This document shows, piece after piece, positions 32,652 to 40,052 of a DNA stretch of 64,000 nucleotides (position 1 is the first letter of the stretch; every line of letters starts with the position of its first letter). Position numbers and translations under genes: made by a program. A model generated the notes under the pieces. That model worked only from the letters and a program-made list of their open reading frames with translations, ran no database searches and had not been told where the DNA came from. The stretch covers positions 186,001 through 250,000 of IMG/VR virus record IMGVR_UViG_3300020188_000808, one strand, 5' to 3'. Source of the stretch: a virus.

Positions 32652-34445
32652 TTAGTTTATAGCAGGTAACTTACTGTAGTTAACTGTATAATACCCTGAT
32701 GGGTGTGTATCAACTGCGTCTGCATACTTAGTTTCTAATAGCTCTTGTGCCATTACACCTGTTTGTACTGCATTATCCCACACATAATTATATGTGTAAG
32801 TGTTAATACCGTTGACTTTGCCTGCAAATTCAACGTTTTCTTTTAAGCGTGAGTCTGAAAAGAATTTCTTAACACTCTTCCAACTCTTCTTAGCACCGTC
32901 AGCAACTACATTAGCCGCATCAGTAATAGCTTTTTCAGCACTCTTAATGGCATTGTTTGCTTGATTAATAGTATTGTTACATGCATTAATGGCGCTGTTA
33001 CATGCATTAATAGTGCTGTTAGCCGCTTTAACAGCGTTATTAGCATTAAATACACTTGTAGTCCACTTACCTACTTCGTTACCCCAATGTGCAACTGCAT
33101 TAGCCGCATCAGTCATTGCTTGACCAGTTTGGTTAATTGCATCTTCGGTAGCACTTACTGCCGAGTTACATGCATCTACAGTTTGTTTTGCAACTTTTTC
33201 GCCTTGTTTAGCAACTACTTGTGCTTGGTTTGCAACTTTCATTGCTTCTGCTTGTGCTTTATCAATTCCATCAGTTACATGGTTCAATGCTTCGTCCATT
33301 GTTCCACCTGCGTTTAGAATAGCGTTAGCACCGTCTACTAGTGGTCCAATATCAATGTCAACATTCACATCAACATCTAGTCCAACTAGCAAAGCCGCTT
33401 GTCCGTCAATACCAAAACTAATTGTATCATCTGTATATGTAGCGTGTGCAGAACCTTGAGCACCAATTTGGCCTCCAATACTTGCACCAGCACCACCGGA
33501 TACTGTTGCTCCGCCTATGTGTGCAGAACCTTCAGCATCAACTCCAACGTTAGCACCTGCAATAGCACCGCCACCTACGTCAACTCCGTCTTTACCAATA
33601 CTTGCATGTCCACCTGCTTCTGCGTATGCTTCAGCGTGAGCACCTGCTGTACCTTCTGCACCTGCATCAACACTAATATCACCTACAGGTGTATCAATAC
33701 CAATCTTAGCATCTGCTGATCCTGTTGCTGTTACATCTGCACTTGCACTTGCACCAACTGTAGCCGCGGCTTCAACACCGTCTTTGTCAACTGATCCACT
33801 TGCTTTTGCGTGTGCTTCTGCTTCTGCTTTTGCTTTAGCTTCTACGTCTGCACTTGCATCTGCATGTGCGTCTACGCCTGGAACAATTTCTTGTTCAGCA
33901 TGAGCTTCAGCACCTGCACTTGCACTTGCTTCTGCACTAGCATGAGCTTCAGCGCCTGCGGCAAATGAACTATCAGTTACTTCGTAACCTGCACTTGCTC
34001 CTGCTTCAGCACTTGCACTTGCATCAGCTTCGTAACTAGCACCTGCGTGTTCGTCGCCTACTGTTTCACCTACTGATGTTTCGACACCTGCGGCAACTTG
34101 AATTGTGTACTGAGGTCTTGAAACATCTTGGACCATTGCTTCAGCTTGTGCAACTTGTGCCTGTGCCGCCGCATAATCGTCATCTGCTTGTTTTTGTTTT
34201 GCAATAGCATCATCATGATCTTTAATTGCTTGATCATGTGCCGCTTCAGCCGCCTCTTGTTGCTGTTGTGCAGTCTTTTGTTCGCTTTGTGCGTTTGCTT
34301 TATTAGCTTTTGCTGTATCTGCTTCTTGTTGTGCAGATTTCTTTTGATTTTCTGCTTTAGCTTTTTCTGAATTTTTTTGATTTATTTGATTTTGAGCATC
34401 ACGCTTTTGGGCTTCGGCTTTGTTTTTATCGTCTTGTGCTGACAT
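32652..34445 (-). CDS. Ala-rich fibre protein with C-terminal S74 chaperone domain
   Basis: 597 aa in four parts. Residues 1-105 form a charged coiled coil (KAKAENQKKSAQQEADTAKA). About 130-350 is an Ala/Gly/His/Glu low-complexity region (AGAEAHASAEASASAGAEAH) turning into short glycine-rich beta strands. About 360-530 is again coiled coil with Asn/Ala repeats (NSTINACNSAINACNNTI). The last 70 residues are a peptidase S74-like intramolecular chaperone: FFSDSRLKENVEF, GVMAQELLE, YTVNYSKL. S74 domains fold trimeric fibres. The domain is shorter than usual and its Ser-Lys autocleavage may be lost. Confidence 0.8.
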   Translation of the reverse strand: MSAQDDKNKAEAQKRDAQNQINQKNSEKAKAENQKKSAQQEADTAKANKANAQSEQKTAQQQQEAAEAAHDQAIKDHDDAIAKQKQADDDYAAAQAQVAQAEAMVQDVSRPQYTIQVAAGVETSVGETVGDEHAGASYEADASASAEAGASAGYEVTDSSFAAGAEAHASAEASASAGAEAHAEQEIVPGVDAHADASADVEAKAKAEAEAHAKASGSVDKDGVEAAATVGASASADVTATGSADAKIGIDTPVGDISVDAGAEGTAGAHAEAYAEAGGHASIGKDGVDVGGGAIAGANVGVDAEGSAHIGGATVSGGAGASIGGQIGAQGSAHATYTDDTISFGIDGQAALLVGLDVDVNVDIDIGPLVDGANAILNAGGTMDEALNHVTDGIDKAQAEAMKVANQAQVVAKQGEKVAKQTVDACNSAVSATEDAINQTGQAMTDAANAVAHWGNEVGKWTTSVFNANNAVKAANSTINACNSAINACNNTINQANNAIKSAEKAITDAANVVADGAKKSWKSVKKFFSDSRLKENVEFAGKVNGINTYTYNYVWDNAVQTGVMAQELLETKYADAVDTHPSGYYTVNYSKLPAIN

Positions 34446-34732
34446 TACTTTCTCCTTTTAGATTCTAAATGTTTAATACGTGTTTCTAACTCGTCAATCT
34501 TACGAGCTATATTTGGATTTACTTTCTTCCATGCATCAGGGTCTTGATTAAACCATGTCCAACCATATCTATCTCTAATGCTGTCTAAAAGTGTGTCCCA
34601 TTTACCAAATACCCATAGTGCAATACGTGTATCTCTCATATATGCAATGAATAATGCTCCAAATATACTGCCGGCAATCGCGGTATATATCCATAGTCTA
34701 TCACTAGCCATGCGTTCTATCATTTCGATCAT
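34445..34732 (-). CDS. Small membrane protein with coiled-coil end, 95 aa
   Basis: One N-terminal transmembrane helix (LWIYTAIAGSIFGALFIAYM), an aromatic region (RDRYGWTWFNQDPDAWKKV), and a C-terminal charged helix (KIDELETRIKHLESKRRK). From memory it is a conserved marine-phage protein of unknown function. It is in the lysis/envelope block, expressed from a late promoter, and directly coupled to the fibre gene by TAATG. Confidence 0.65.
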   Translation of the reverse strand: MIEMIERMASDRLWIYTAIAGSIFGALFIAYMRDTRIALWVFGKWDTLLDSIRDRYGWTWFNQDPDAWKKVNPNIARKIDELETRIKHLESKRRK

Positions 34733-34757
34733 ATTGTAATCCTGTGTATTATGTTAG

Positions 34758-34765
34758 TATTTATC
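34758..34765 (-). promoter_or_regulatory. T4-type late promoter
   Basis: GATAAATACTA 26 bases before the ATG at 34732. Its first bases overlap the stop codon (TGA) of the small lipoprotein gene. Confidence 0.7.
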
Positions 34766-34925
34766 AGAAGGCACAAGCAATTTCGCCTTTGGGTTGTACC
34801 TCAATATTTTTATTATTTTTAGAATCTTTGGTAATATCAATGTCTGCACCAGGACGTACAGAACATGTACTTTTAGCACAAGAGGATAATAGGACAATCA
34901 GAGTCAACATTGCCCAAATACGCAT
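34764..34925 (-). CDS. Small lipoprotein, 53 aa
   Basis: Read directly from sequence: MRIWAMLTLIVLLSSCAKST is a short lipoprotein signal with lipobox LSSC (Cys16). The mature part is about 38 residues with two further cysteines (TCSVRPGADIDI, EIACAF). The ATG overlaps the upstream lipoprotein stop as TAATG. A tiny outer- or inner-membrane lipoprotein beside a spanin pair could be an extra envelope-disruption or superinfection factor; no family is recognised. Confidence 0.7.
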   Translation of the reverse strand: MRIWAMLTLIVLLSSCAKSTCSVRPGADIDITKDSKNNKNIEVQPKGEIACAF

Positions 34926-35314
34926 TACTTTTTAGTTTTGCTTTTGTCTGTAGACTCGTAATATTCTTTGTAAGATTTAATAATTTCGTCTTGTTGAAGC
35001 ATATATGCACGTATTTGTGCGAAGTTTTTACTTAGAGCTTCATAACCGTCATCTGTTAATCCAAATAATACAGGGTCAACACCGCCTGCTTTAAGTTTAG
35101 CAAATACTTCATCGGCATTGTCACTAGTAATGATAGTCCATTTGATTTCTTCTAGTTTTGGAGTTAACGGTTGTGGCAACGCAAGAGGTTCTCTTGGAAC
35201 TTCTGTCTTAAAGACTTCTAGTTGCTTAACAGAACTACATCCACTAATAAGGAACGTAATTGGGATTAGCAATACTAGGACACTCAGAGTTGATCTCAGA
35301 TTTCTTAGTAGCAT
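34925..35314 (-). CDS. Lipoprotein, candidate outer-membrane spanin (Rz1-like)
   Basis: Signal and lipobox: VLVLLIPITFLISGCSS, Cys at about 26. The mature protein starts with a Pro-rich stretch (EVPREPLALPQPLTPKLEE), then a helical region ending in KSYKEYYESTDKSKTKK. Its start lies 71 bases inside the Rz-like gene in a different frame, the nested arrangement seen in Rz/Rz1 pairs. It is longer than lambda Rz1 (60 aa) and the core resembles a conserved phage protein, so it might have an added domain. Confidence 0.65.
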   Translation of the reverse strand: MLLRNLRSTLSVLVLLIPITFLISGCSSVKQLEVFKTEVPREPLALPQPLTPKLEEIKWTIITSDNADEVFAKLKAGGVDPVLFGLTDDGYEALSKNFAQIRAYMLQQDEIIKSYKEYYESTDKSKTKK

Positions 35315-35729
35315 TTTTCTCTTTCTCCGTTAATGGTGACCCCATAGCAATTTCTACACATCTCATTGCTTTTGTAGTCGCACCGTTAATAACACGTTCA
35401 ACTGATTTAGGACGTTCATCTGCAAGTTTGCCAATGTCACGTACTTCACCTTGAGCGTTAATTTTATTAAAGCGTTCGTCTAGTGCTTGGAATTCAGCGG
35501 CTAGTGTTTTATTTTGTTCAGTTAGTTTGGCTGATATAGCTTTTTGCGATTCAAAGTCAGCTTTTGCTTGTGCAATTACTTCTTTTTGATCAGCAACACT
35601 TTGTTCTAACTTTAAATTATTTGCTTCTGATGTAGCCAAGTCTGCTTTTATATTCTTAACATATACATAGCCACCGCCGGCACCTGCCAACGCTACAACT
35701 ATCATTGCTATTTTAATCGATGCAAACAT
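35244..35729 (-). CDS. Rz-like inner-membrane spanin
   Basis: N-terminal membrane anchor (IKIAMIVVALAGAGGGYVYV) followed by a periplasmic coiled coil of about 75 residues (LKLEQSVADQKEVIAQAKADF, LTEQNKTLAAEFQAL), then two cysteines (AMRCVEIAMG, NSECPSIANP). 161 aa, close to lambda Rz (153). Together with the nested lipoprotein and the adjacent endolysin it forms a standard Gram-negative lysis module, supporting a Gram-negative host. Confidence 0.75.
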   Translation of the reverse strand: MFASIKIAMIVVALAGAGGGYVYVKNIKADLATSEANNLKLEQSVADQKEVIAQAKADFESQKAISAKLTEQNKTLAAEFQALDERFNKINAQGEVRDIGKLADERPKSVERVINGATTKAMRCVEIAMGSPLTEKEKNATKKSEINSECPSIANPNYVPY

Positions 35730-35853
35730 CTTTTACCTCATATCTATGTTGTTCACAGACGACAATTTCAATTGGCTTGTTGTCGCCGTCTGTAAACGTT
35801 TCAATTAGTTTACCTTCGTGTTGTCTACCGCAATTTTGGCAAACGTCACTCAT
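35713..35853 (-). CDS. Zinc-knuckle-like microprotein, 46 aa
   Basis: Found by reading the 120-base gap: MSDVCQNCGRQHEGKLIETF starts at the ATGA overlap with the endolysin stop and ends 17 bases inside the Rz-like gene. CQNCGRQH and CEQHRYEVKDVC give a CxxC...CxxH pattern able to bind one metal. The mid-part is FTDGDNKPIEIVV. No family named; co-translation with endolysin and spanin is clear from the overlaps. Confidence 0.6.
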   Translation of the reverse strand: MSDVCQNCGRQHEGKLIETFTDGDNKPIEIVVCEQHRYEVKDVCID

Positions 35854-36359
35854 GCCATTGACAAAGCAAGTTCCGTTGTTTCGTCTACTCTACGTGTCCA
35901 ACCTCGACCAAATGTTTCAAAGGTCTTTAATCTTTCGTAGTATCCTTGACGGTCTTCTTGGAACTCTTTAATAGTTTCTTTAAGTCCATGTGTGTCAACA
36001 TATTCAGCTAATTTCTTTAGCGTGTTAGGACCAATTCCGCCATCAGCTACTGTACCAATCATAGTTTGTAAGTATTTTGCTGAACGTCCTGTACCGGCAT
36101 TAACACCAAAGTCAAATACACATAAGTCTAATCCACTTGGTAGTTCATCGCCTTTAACACGATCCCAATAATTCTTTTTGTAAATTGGAGCAACATCTGC
36201 GACTGTTAAGTCTTTCATGTCTTTTGTTCCGCCCCATTCTTCATACACACGTTTTGTAACACCCAAGTTAGTTTCGCCACCTGGATCTTTAGGGTGATTT
36301 ACATATCCGCCCTCGTGGTGTAGAATAGTTTCTAAACATTTTTGATAGTTTTCTTGCAT
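35850..36359 (-). CDS. GH108 endolysin (lysozyme-type muramidase)
   Basis: Cleaves peptidoglycan at the end of infection. ILHHEGGYVNHPKDPGGETNLGVT (catalytic Glu16) is the GH108 signature, followed by YKKNYWDRVKGDELPSGLDLCVFDFGVNAG and a C-terminal part like the peptidoglycan-binding region PF09374 (IGPNTLKKL, YYERLKTFETFGRGWTRRV). 169 aa is normal. There is no signal peptide, so export needs a holin. It precedes the spanin genes. Confidence 0.88.
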   Translation of the reverse strand: MQENYQKCLETILHHEGGYVNHPKDPGGETNLGVTKRVYEEWGGTKDMKDLTVADVAPIYKKNYWDRVKGDELPSGLDLCVFDFGVNAGTGRSAKYLQTMIGTVADGGIGPNTLKKLAEYVDTHGLKETIKEFQEDRQGYYERLKTFETFGRGWTRRVDETTELALSMA

Positions 36360-36370
36360 TGTAATTTATC

Positions 36371-37081
36371 CTATTTTGTTAGGACTACTACATACCCATT
36401 GTTCTCAACCAAATAATTTTGACCATACTTTGATATATTGTAGTCTCCAATATATTTAGTTAAGTAAATAATCTCGGCAAAAGAATTGGCATCATATGAT
36501 TCAGTAATTCTTTCGTGGATGTCTTTATGCTCTCCAAAATCTACAACATTGTACTGTAATGGTTCAGCATATATTTTTGAGAATTTAATTTTATTTTCAA
36601 CAAGATCAATACTGTCAAGATAGCTTTTACTAAAAAAGTTCTTGTAGTTGTCCATATTGTTTTCGTTTACTCTTATTTCGTATGCACCTTTATCTAATGG
36701 AACTGTTGCTAAAATGTTTTCCATTTGTGCTTCTTGGCTTTTAAAACTTTTGTAATAGCGGAATTTAAACTTATCTATGTTAGCTAATTTACCAACACCG
36801 TCTAACATTTCTATGATTTGTTTTGGAACATCTTTATGACGTTCAATTTCTACAAATACTTTATATGTTCCATCAGTCTGTTCTCCTGAAGTAACATCAG
36901 CATCTAGTATGTAAGGATAACCTTTCTCAAAAAAGTTCATTAAATCTTTTGCTGGTCCTTCAGACATGCAACTAAAACTGCATACTACAATATCCTTATC
37001 ATCACCCATTTTACTTTTAAAACTATCAATTTCAAAAATAGGTAAAACTAAATCGTTAAGATCTCCGGCAATCAATCCCAT
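36371..37081 (-). CDS. Conserved T4-type phage protein, 236 aa
   Basis: Starts MGLIAGDLNDLVLPIFEIDSF, then DKDIVVCSFSCMSEGPAKDL, YPYILDADVT and VFVEIERHKDVPKQI; the second half repeats the strand-helix pattern (AYEIRVNENNMDNYKNFF). No catalytic motif. From memory it is conserved in marine T4-like phages next to head or neck genes and lacks a named function. It is coupled to the 173-aa gene by TAATG and expressed late. Confidence 0.7.
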   Translation of the reverse strand: MGLIAGDLNDLVLPIFEIDSFKSKMGDDKDIVVCSFSCMSEGPAKDLMNFFEKGYPYILDADVTSGEQTDGTYKVFVEIERHKDVPKQIIEMLDGVGKLANIDKFKFRYYKSFKSQEAQMENILATVPLDKGAYEIRVNENNMDNYKNFFSKSYLDSIDLVENKIKFSKIYAEPLQYNVVDFGEHKDIHERITESYDANSFAEIIYLTKYIGDYNISKYGQNYLVENNGYVVVLTK

Positions 37082-37602
37082 TATACTGCTCCACCTTCGA
37101 CTGCGGCAGTTTCGCCTTCTTGTGCAATGTCGTCAACTGCTGGTTGAGTTGAAGCTACTGCTGGTTCTTTAACATAATCCAATTGTTCTTTGTATCCACT
37201 ATAGATGTTTAAAATAAGTTCTTTAGGCATTTTAATAGTTACTACCCAAACAGGTTCTCTATCTAGTTTGCCTTTCTTAGTACCAGGTCTAATATCGCTT
37301 GGTTCTTTAATTTTGCGTGGTTTAAGAATAGCTGTTTTTTCGTATGATACATAACAGTCGTAATCTAATAGACGTTTTCCACCTGCTGGATCAGGCATCT
37401 TATCTTTAGGCCACATAAATGAAGCCGCTACCCAATGTCTTTCAATTTTAGGTCCTTCAACTAACTCACCATCTTCCCAGTTAGCATACACGTATAGATC
37501 TAATTCGTCTAATACACGTTCAAAGTCTTTTAAAACACTTAAAGCAGTATCACTTTCGTATATACTTTCAATGTTTGTAATAATATCTAATACATCACGC
37601 AT
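37081..37602 (-). CDS. Conserved T4-type phage protein, 173 aa
   Basis: Begins MRDVLDIITNIESIYESDTA, then VLDELDLYVYANWEDGELVEGP, HWVAASFMWPKDKMPDP and a basic strand (RPGTKKGKLDREPVWVVTIKMP), ending in an Ala/Glu/Pro-rich tail. No known domain; conserved, from memory, in marine T4-like phages. A late promoter lies 27 bases upstream, supporting a structural or assembly role. Confidence 0.7.
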   Translation of the reverse strand: MRDVLDIITNIESIYESDTALSVLKDFERVLDELDLYVYANWEDGELVEGPKIERHWVAASFMWPKDKMPDPAGGKRLLDYDCYVSYEKTAILKPRKIKEPSDIRPGTKKGKLDREPVWVVTIKMPKELILNIYSGYKEQLDYVKEPAVASTQPAVDDIAQEGETAAVEGGAV

Positions 37603-37623
37603 GTCGTTTTCACCTATTCTTAT

Positions 37624-37656
37624 ACACTTATTTATCCGGATACGATCTATAAGTGT
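37624..37656. promoter_or_regulatory. Nested inverted repeats around a late promoter
   Basis: Outer arms ACACTTAT (37624-37631) and ATAAGTGT (37649-37656) enclose a perfect palindrome TATCCGGATA (37633-37642). The late -10 element GATAAATA (minus strand, 37629-37636) sits across the left arm and the inner palindrome. It could be an operator on the late promoter or an RNA hairpin; the function is not known. Confidence 0.45.
37629..37636 (-). promoter_or_regulatory. T4-type late promoter
   Basis: GATAAATAAG 27 bases before the ATG at 37602, driving the 173-aa and 236-aa proteins and possibly the lysis genes. Confidence 0.7.
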
Positions 37657-37699
37657 GCAGTTTTGTCTTGTGACCCAAATGGTAAATATTAGTGTAGGG

Positions 37700-37728
37700 C
37701 AGTAATACTGTGAATCTACAGTGACTGT
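37700..37728 (+). promoter_or_regulatory. Chained palindromes upstream of phoH, operator-like
   Basis: Three overlapping dyads: CAGTA-a-TACTG (37700-37710), ACTGT-gaatct-ACAGT (37707-37722), ACAGT-g-ACTGT (37718-37728). They end just before a TATACT -10 (37732-37737), and no good -35 is present, so the chain could bind an activator or repressor of phoH. It does not match the Pho box pattern I know. Confidence 0.5.
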
Positions 37729-37758
37729 CTTTATACTAACTCATGAAGGAGGAACTTA

Positions 37759-38478
37759 ATGGGTGCTAAAAGACGAGCAAGAGCTCATAAAACCCCCGCT
37801 GATAACAATGTTATTAGCTTTTCAAAACCACAACAAAAACAAATCAATATACTTCCTAGAAACAAAAACCAAGAAACATATATGCTAAAACTGTTGGACC
37901 CGAAGAAAGACATAGTCTTCGGTGTTGGTCCTGCGGGAACCGGTAAGACCCTACTTGCGGTCCAGGTGGCTATTAAGTTATTCAAAGAAGGCGCAATTGA
38001 TAAGATTGTTGTAACAAGACCTGCTGTTTCAGCTGACGAAGATCTTGGTTTTTTACCAGGAACAATGGAAGAAAAAATGGCTCCATGGACAAGACCTATC
38101 TTTGATGTTTTTAAAGAGTACTTTAGTGCTAAAGAACTTGAAGGTATGATGTACGATGGTGTTATTGAAATTTCACCGTTAGCTTATATGAGAGGTCGAA
38201 CATTTAAGAAATCAATAATTGTTGCAGATGAGATGCAAAATGCAACACCAAATCAAATGAAAATGTTACTAACACGTATTGGTGAGAAATCACAGATGGT
38301 AGTAACAGGCGATTTAGCTCAAGCTGATAAGTTGAGTAATAATGGTTTGATTGATTTTATTAAATCGTTAGAAAAACACAGAGAAACAACGCACATTGAC
38401 ATAGTCAGATTCCAAACTCATGATATAGAAAGGCATGATGCAGTTAAAGAAGTATTAGCTGTTTATGGCGACGAGTAA
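37759..38478 (+). CDS. phoH: PhoH-like ATPase
   Basis: P-loop ATPase of the PhoH family, common in marine phages; in bacteria it is linked to phosphate starvation and RNA metabolism, but the phage role is unsettled. Walker A GPAGTGKT at 57-64, RPAVSADEDLGFLPGTMEEK near 95-114, Walker B-like SIIVADEMQNATPNQM near 154-169, and VVTGDLAQADK (sensor). N-terminus basic (MGAKRRARAHK). It is the only plus-strand gene in the window, with an AAGGAGG site 6 bases before the ATG. Its TAA abuts the stop of the convergent minus-strand gene with no intervening base. Confidence 0.93.
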   Translation: MGAKRRARAHKTPADNNVISFSKPQQKQINILPRNKNQETYMLKLLDPKKDIVFGVGPAGTGKTLLAVQVAIKLFKEGAIDKIVVTRPAVSADEDLGFLPGTMEEKMAPWTRPIFDVFKEYFSAKELEGMMYDGVIEISPLAYMRGRTFKKSIIVADEMQNATPNQMKMLLTRIGEKSQMVVTGDLAQADKLSNNGLIDFIKSLEKHRETTHIDIVRFQTHDIERHDAVKEVLAVYGDE

Positions 38479-39231
38479 TTAATCATCACCTGGAAGATCT
38501 ATGTCGTTTTGATCAACGATGTAGGTCTTCTTAGCGTGTTGCCACTTAGACCAACTGTTAAAGATCATTCTTTGCAGTCCAATGATAGCATTGTGTCTAT
38601 CAACTGCGGTCTCACTTAGATTTCCTGTACGAGCAACAACTGTTTCTCTCTTAATAGGAATCAGTTGGCACAAAGGTTCACCCATTTTAATTGTTGTAGG
38701 CTTAATTTCTTTTAGCATAATATTAAGCGGACTAACTAATGCACCTAAGTCATGGTCAATAATACCAGGAATTGCTTCATAGTTTCGATCTTCATGATAA
38801 AACATAGGTTGATATAAAACACTCCAATTAGACTTGCTCCATATTCTCCAAGGACAATCTAATTTAACCGCGGCTCTTACACCAAACTTAGTTAGTAGTT
38901 GTGTTTCATTCTCTACTTGATCTGCAGGATGATATGCAGAATTATAAGCTGGATCACTATAGCGTGTTTCTACGTAATTTCCATCATCACTTGGTAAAAT
39001 TTCCATATCGCACCAAGCAGGAATAACAAATCCAGTCTCCATAAAATCTTTAATGCCTGGGCATCCTTTTACAGTTTGTTCACTGTCAATTTTATGCTTT
39101 TGTTTATTAATATACGCTGGCATCTTTTTCCAGGCTGTAGGTTTAAATTCACCAGCTGGTCTAATAGGAGCATGTTTGCGTACAGCCCACCTTTCAGTTT
39201 CAAAAAATATTACTGGTTCTGGATTATTCAT
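38479..39231 (-). CDS. Hypothetical protein, paralogue of the 7.4-kb gene
   Basis: Landmarks: KGCPGIKDFMETGFVIPAWCDME, CPWRIWSKSNWSVLYQPMFYHED, MGEPLCQLIPIKRE and WSKWQHAKKTY. The CPxxxxF and GxPLC motifs are shared with 7448-8161, whose order is the same, so the two are one family. There is no catalytic motif I can name. It ends flush against phoH (stop to stop) and overlaps thyX by 8 bases. Confidence 0.65.
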   Translation of the reverse strand: MNNPEPVIFFETERWAVRKHAPIRPAGEFKPTAWKKMPAYINKQKHKIDSEQTVKGCPGIKDFMETGFVIPAWCDMEILPSDDGNYVETRYSDPAYNSAYHPADQVENETQLLTKFGVRAAVKLDCPWRIWSKSNWSVLYQPMFYHEDRNYEAIPGIIDHDLGALVSPLNIMLKEIKPTTIKMGEPLCQLIPIKRETVVARTGNLSETAVDRHNAIIGLQRMIFNSWSKWQHAKKTYIVDQNDIDLPGDD

Positions 39232-39904
39232 TAATTGTTTCCATCAAAGGAAATATTTCTGCAATTACCTTTGCACATGCATGAGCAATATCCATATGTT
39301 CTTTTTGTGTACCATTAGCACCACGTAGATCAATGTAATGTAACCAACTACGCAAAGTACCATTCATGTACAGTCGTGTTTTAGTACAACCTTCGGGCAA
39401 TACTGCACGAGCTTGTTCTTTTGCAATACCGTTATCAATTGCCCACTCGTATGCTTCTTTAGACGCATCAATTACTTTTTGTTGTTGCGTTTCCCAATCA
39501 TTGAGTAGATTCATATCTTGTTGTGTATTACCTAGTGCAATACTATTTTGTCTGTTCTTTGTGTCCTGTAGTCGTGCTTCACGTAATACAAATTGATTGC
39601 CAAACTCTGCAGGATCTGCATAACGCTGACTAAACTCTTGGAAACTAAAACTACGATGACGCACAATTTGATGTGCAATATCACGTGTAGTATTAATTTC
39701 TAAACAAGCACTAACCATTTCTAAAGGAGACCAATGTTGATGTTTAATCAAATACTTAATTAAACGTTCACTTGTTTCGTTGTTAATTTGTGCCGCAGGG
39801 TTACTTACCTTGGCACAAAAAGCAATAAGTTCCTGTAAATCATCAACACCTTCAGTTGAAAATTCATCCGTTGCTTTTGAGTAACTTACTAGTCTGACCT
39901 TCAT
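39224..39904 (-). CDS. thyX: FAD-dependent thymidylate synthase
   Basis: Makes dTMP from dUMP using FAD and methylene-tetrahydrofolate. The ThyX motif RHRSFSFQEFSQR (82-94) matches RHRxxSxxxxSxR. Also HWSPLEM near 57 (substrate-binding) and LPEGCTKTRLYMNGTLRSWLHYIDLR near 168-193. 226 aa is typical. Supplies dTTP for AT-rich phage DNA and fits with MazG nearby. Its start overlaps the preceding small gene by 41 bases. Confidence 0.95.
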   Translation of the reverse strand: MKVRLVSYSKATDEFSTEGVDDLQELIAFCAKVSNPAAQINNETSERLIKYLIKHQHWSPLEMVSACLEINTTRDIAHQIVRHRSFSFQEFSQRYADPAEFGNQFVLREARLQDTKNRQNSIALGNTQQDMNLLNDWETQQQKVIDASKEAYEWAIDNGIAKEQARAVLPEGCTKTRLYMNGTLRSWLHYIDLRGANGTQKEHMDIAHACAKVIAEIFPLMETINE

Positions 39905-40052
39905 TTTTTAATTCCTTTGTTCGATGTTCTAACCAATTAATGGCTGTGTGTATATGTCCTGTATCATGTTCACGTAAACAAGATTTTGCATATTCAATTT
40001 CACGTTCTAATATAGTAACTGCTATTAGGTTACCGGGAAAGTCTTTTTTCAC
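39864..40052 (-). CDS. Conserved small protein, 62 aa, GTG start
   Basis: GTG at 40052 with GGAGG 5 bases upstream and a GTGA overlap with the parvulin stop; the longer open frame to 40133 is not needed. Sequence: KKDFPGNLIAVTILEREIEYAKSCLREHDTGHIHT at the start, helical, ending basic. From memory this is conserved in marine T4-like phages; function unknown. It overlaps thyX by 41 bases. Confidence 0.65.
   Translation of the reverse strand: MKKDFPGNLIAVTILEREIEYAKSCLREHDTGHIHTAINWLEHRTKELKNEGQTSKLLKSNG

Noticed and set aside
33399-33719. Cys/Thr-rich plus-strand frame
   Set aside because: It is the antisense shadow of the Ala/Gly-rich fibre repeats; the cysteines come from reversed Ala/Thr codons.
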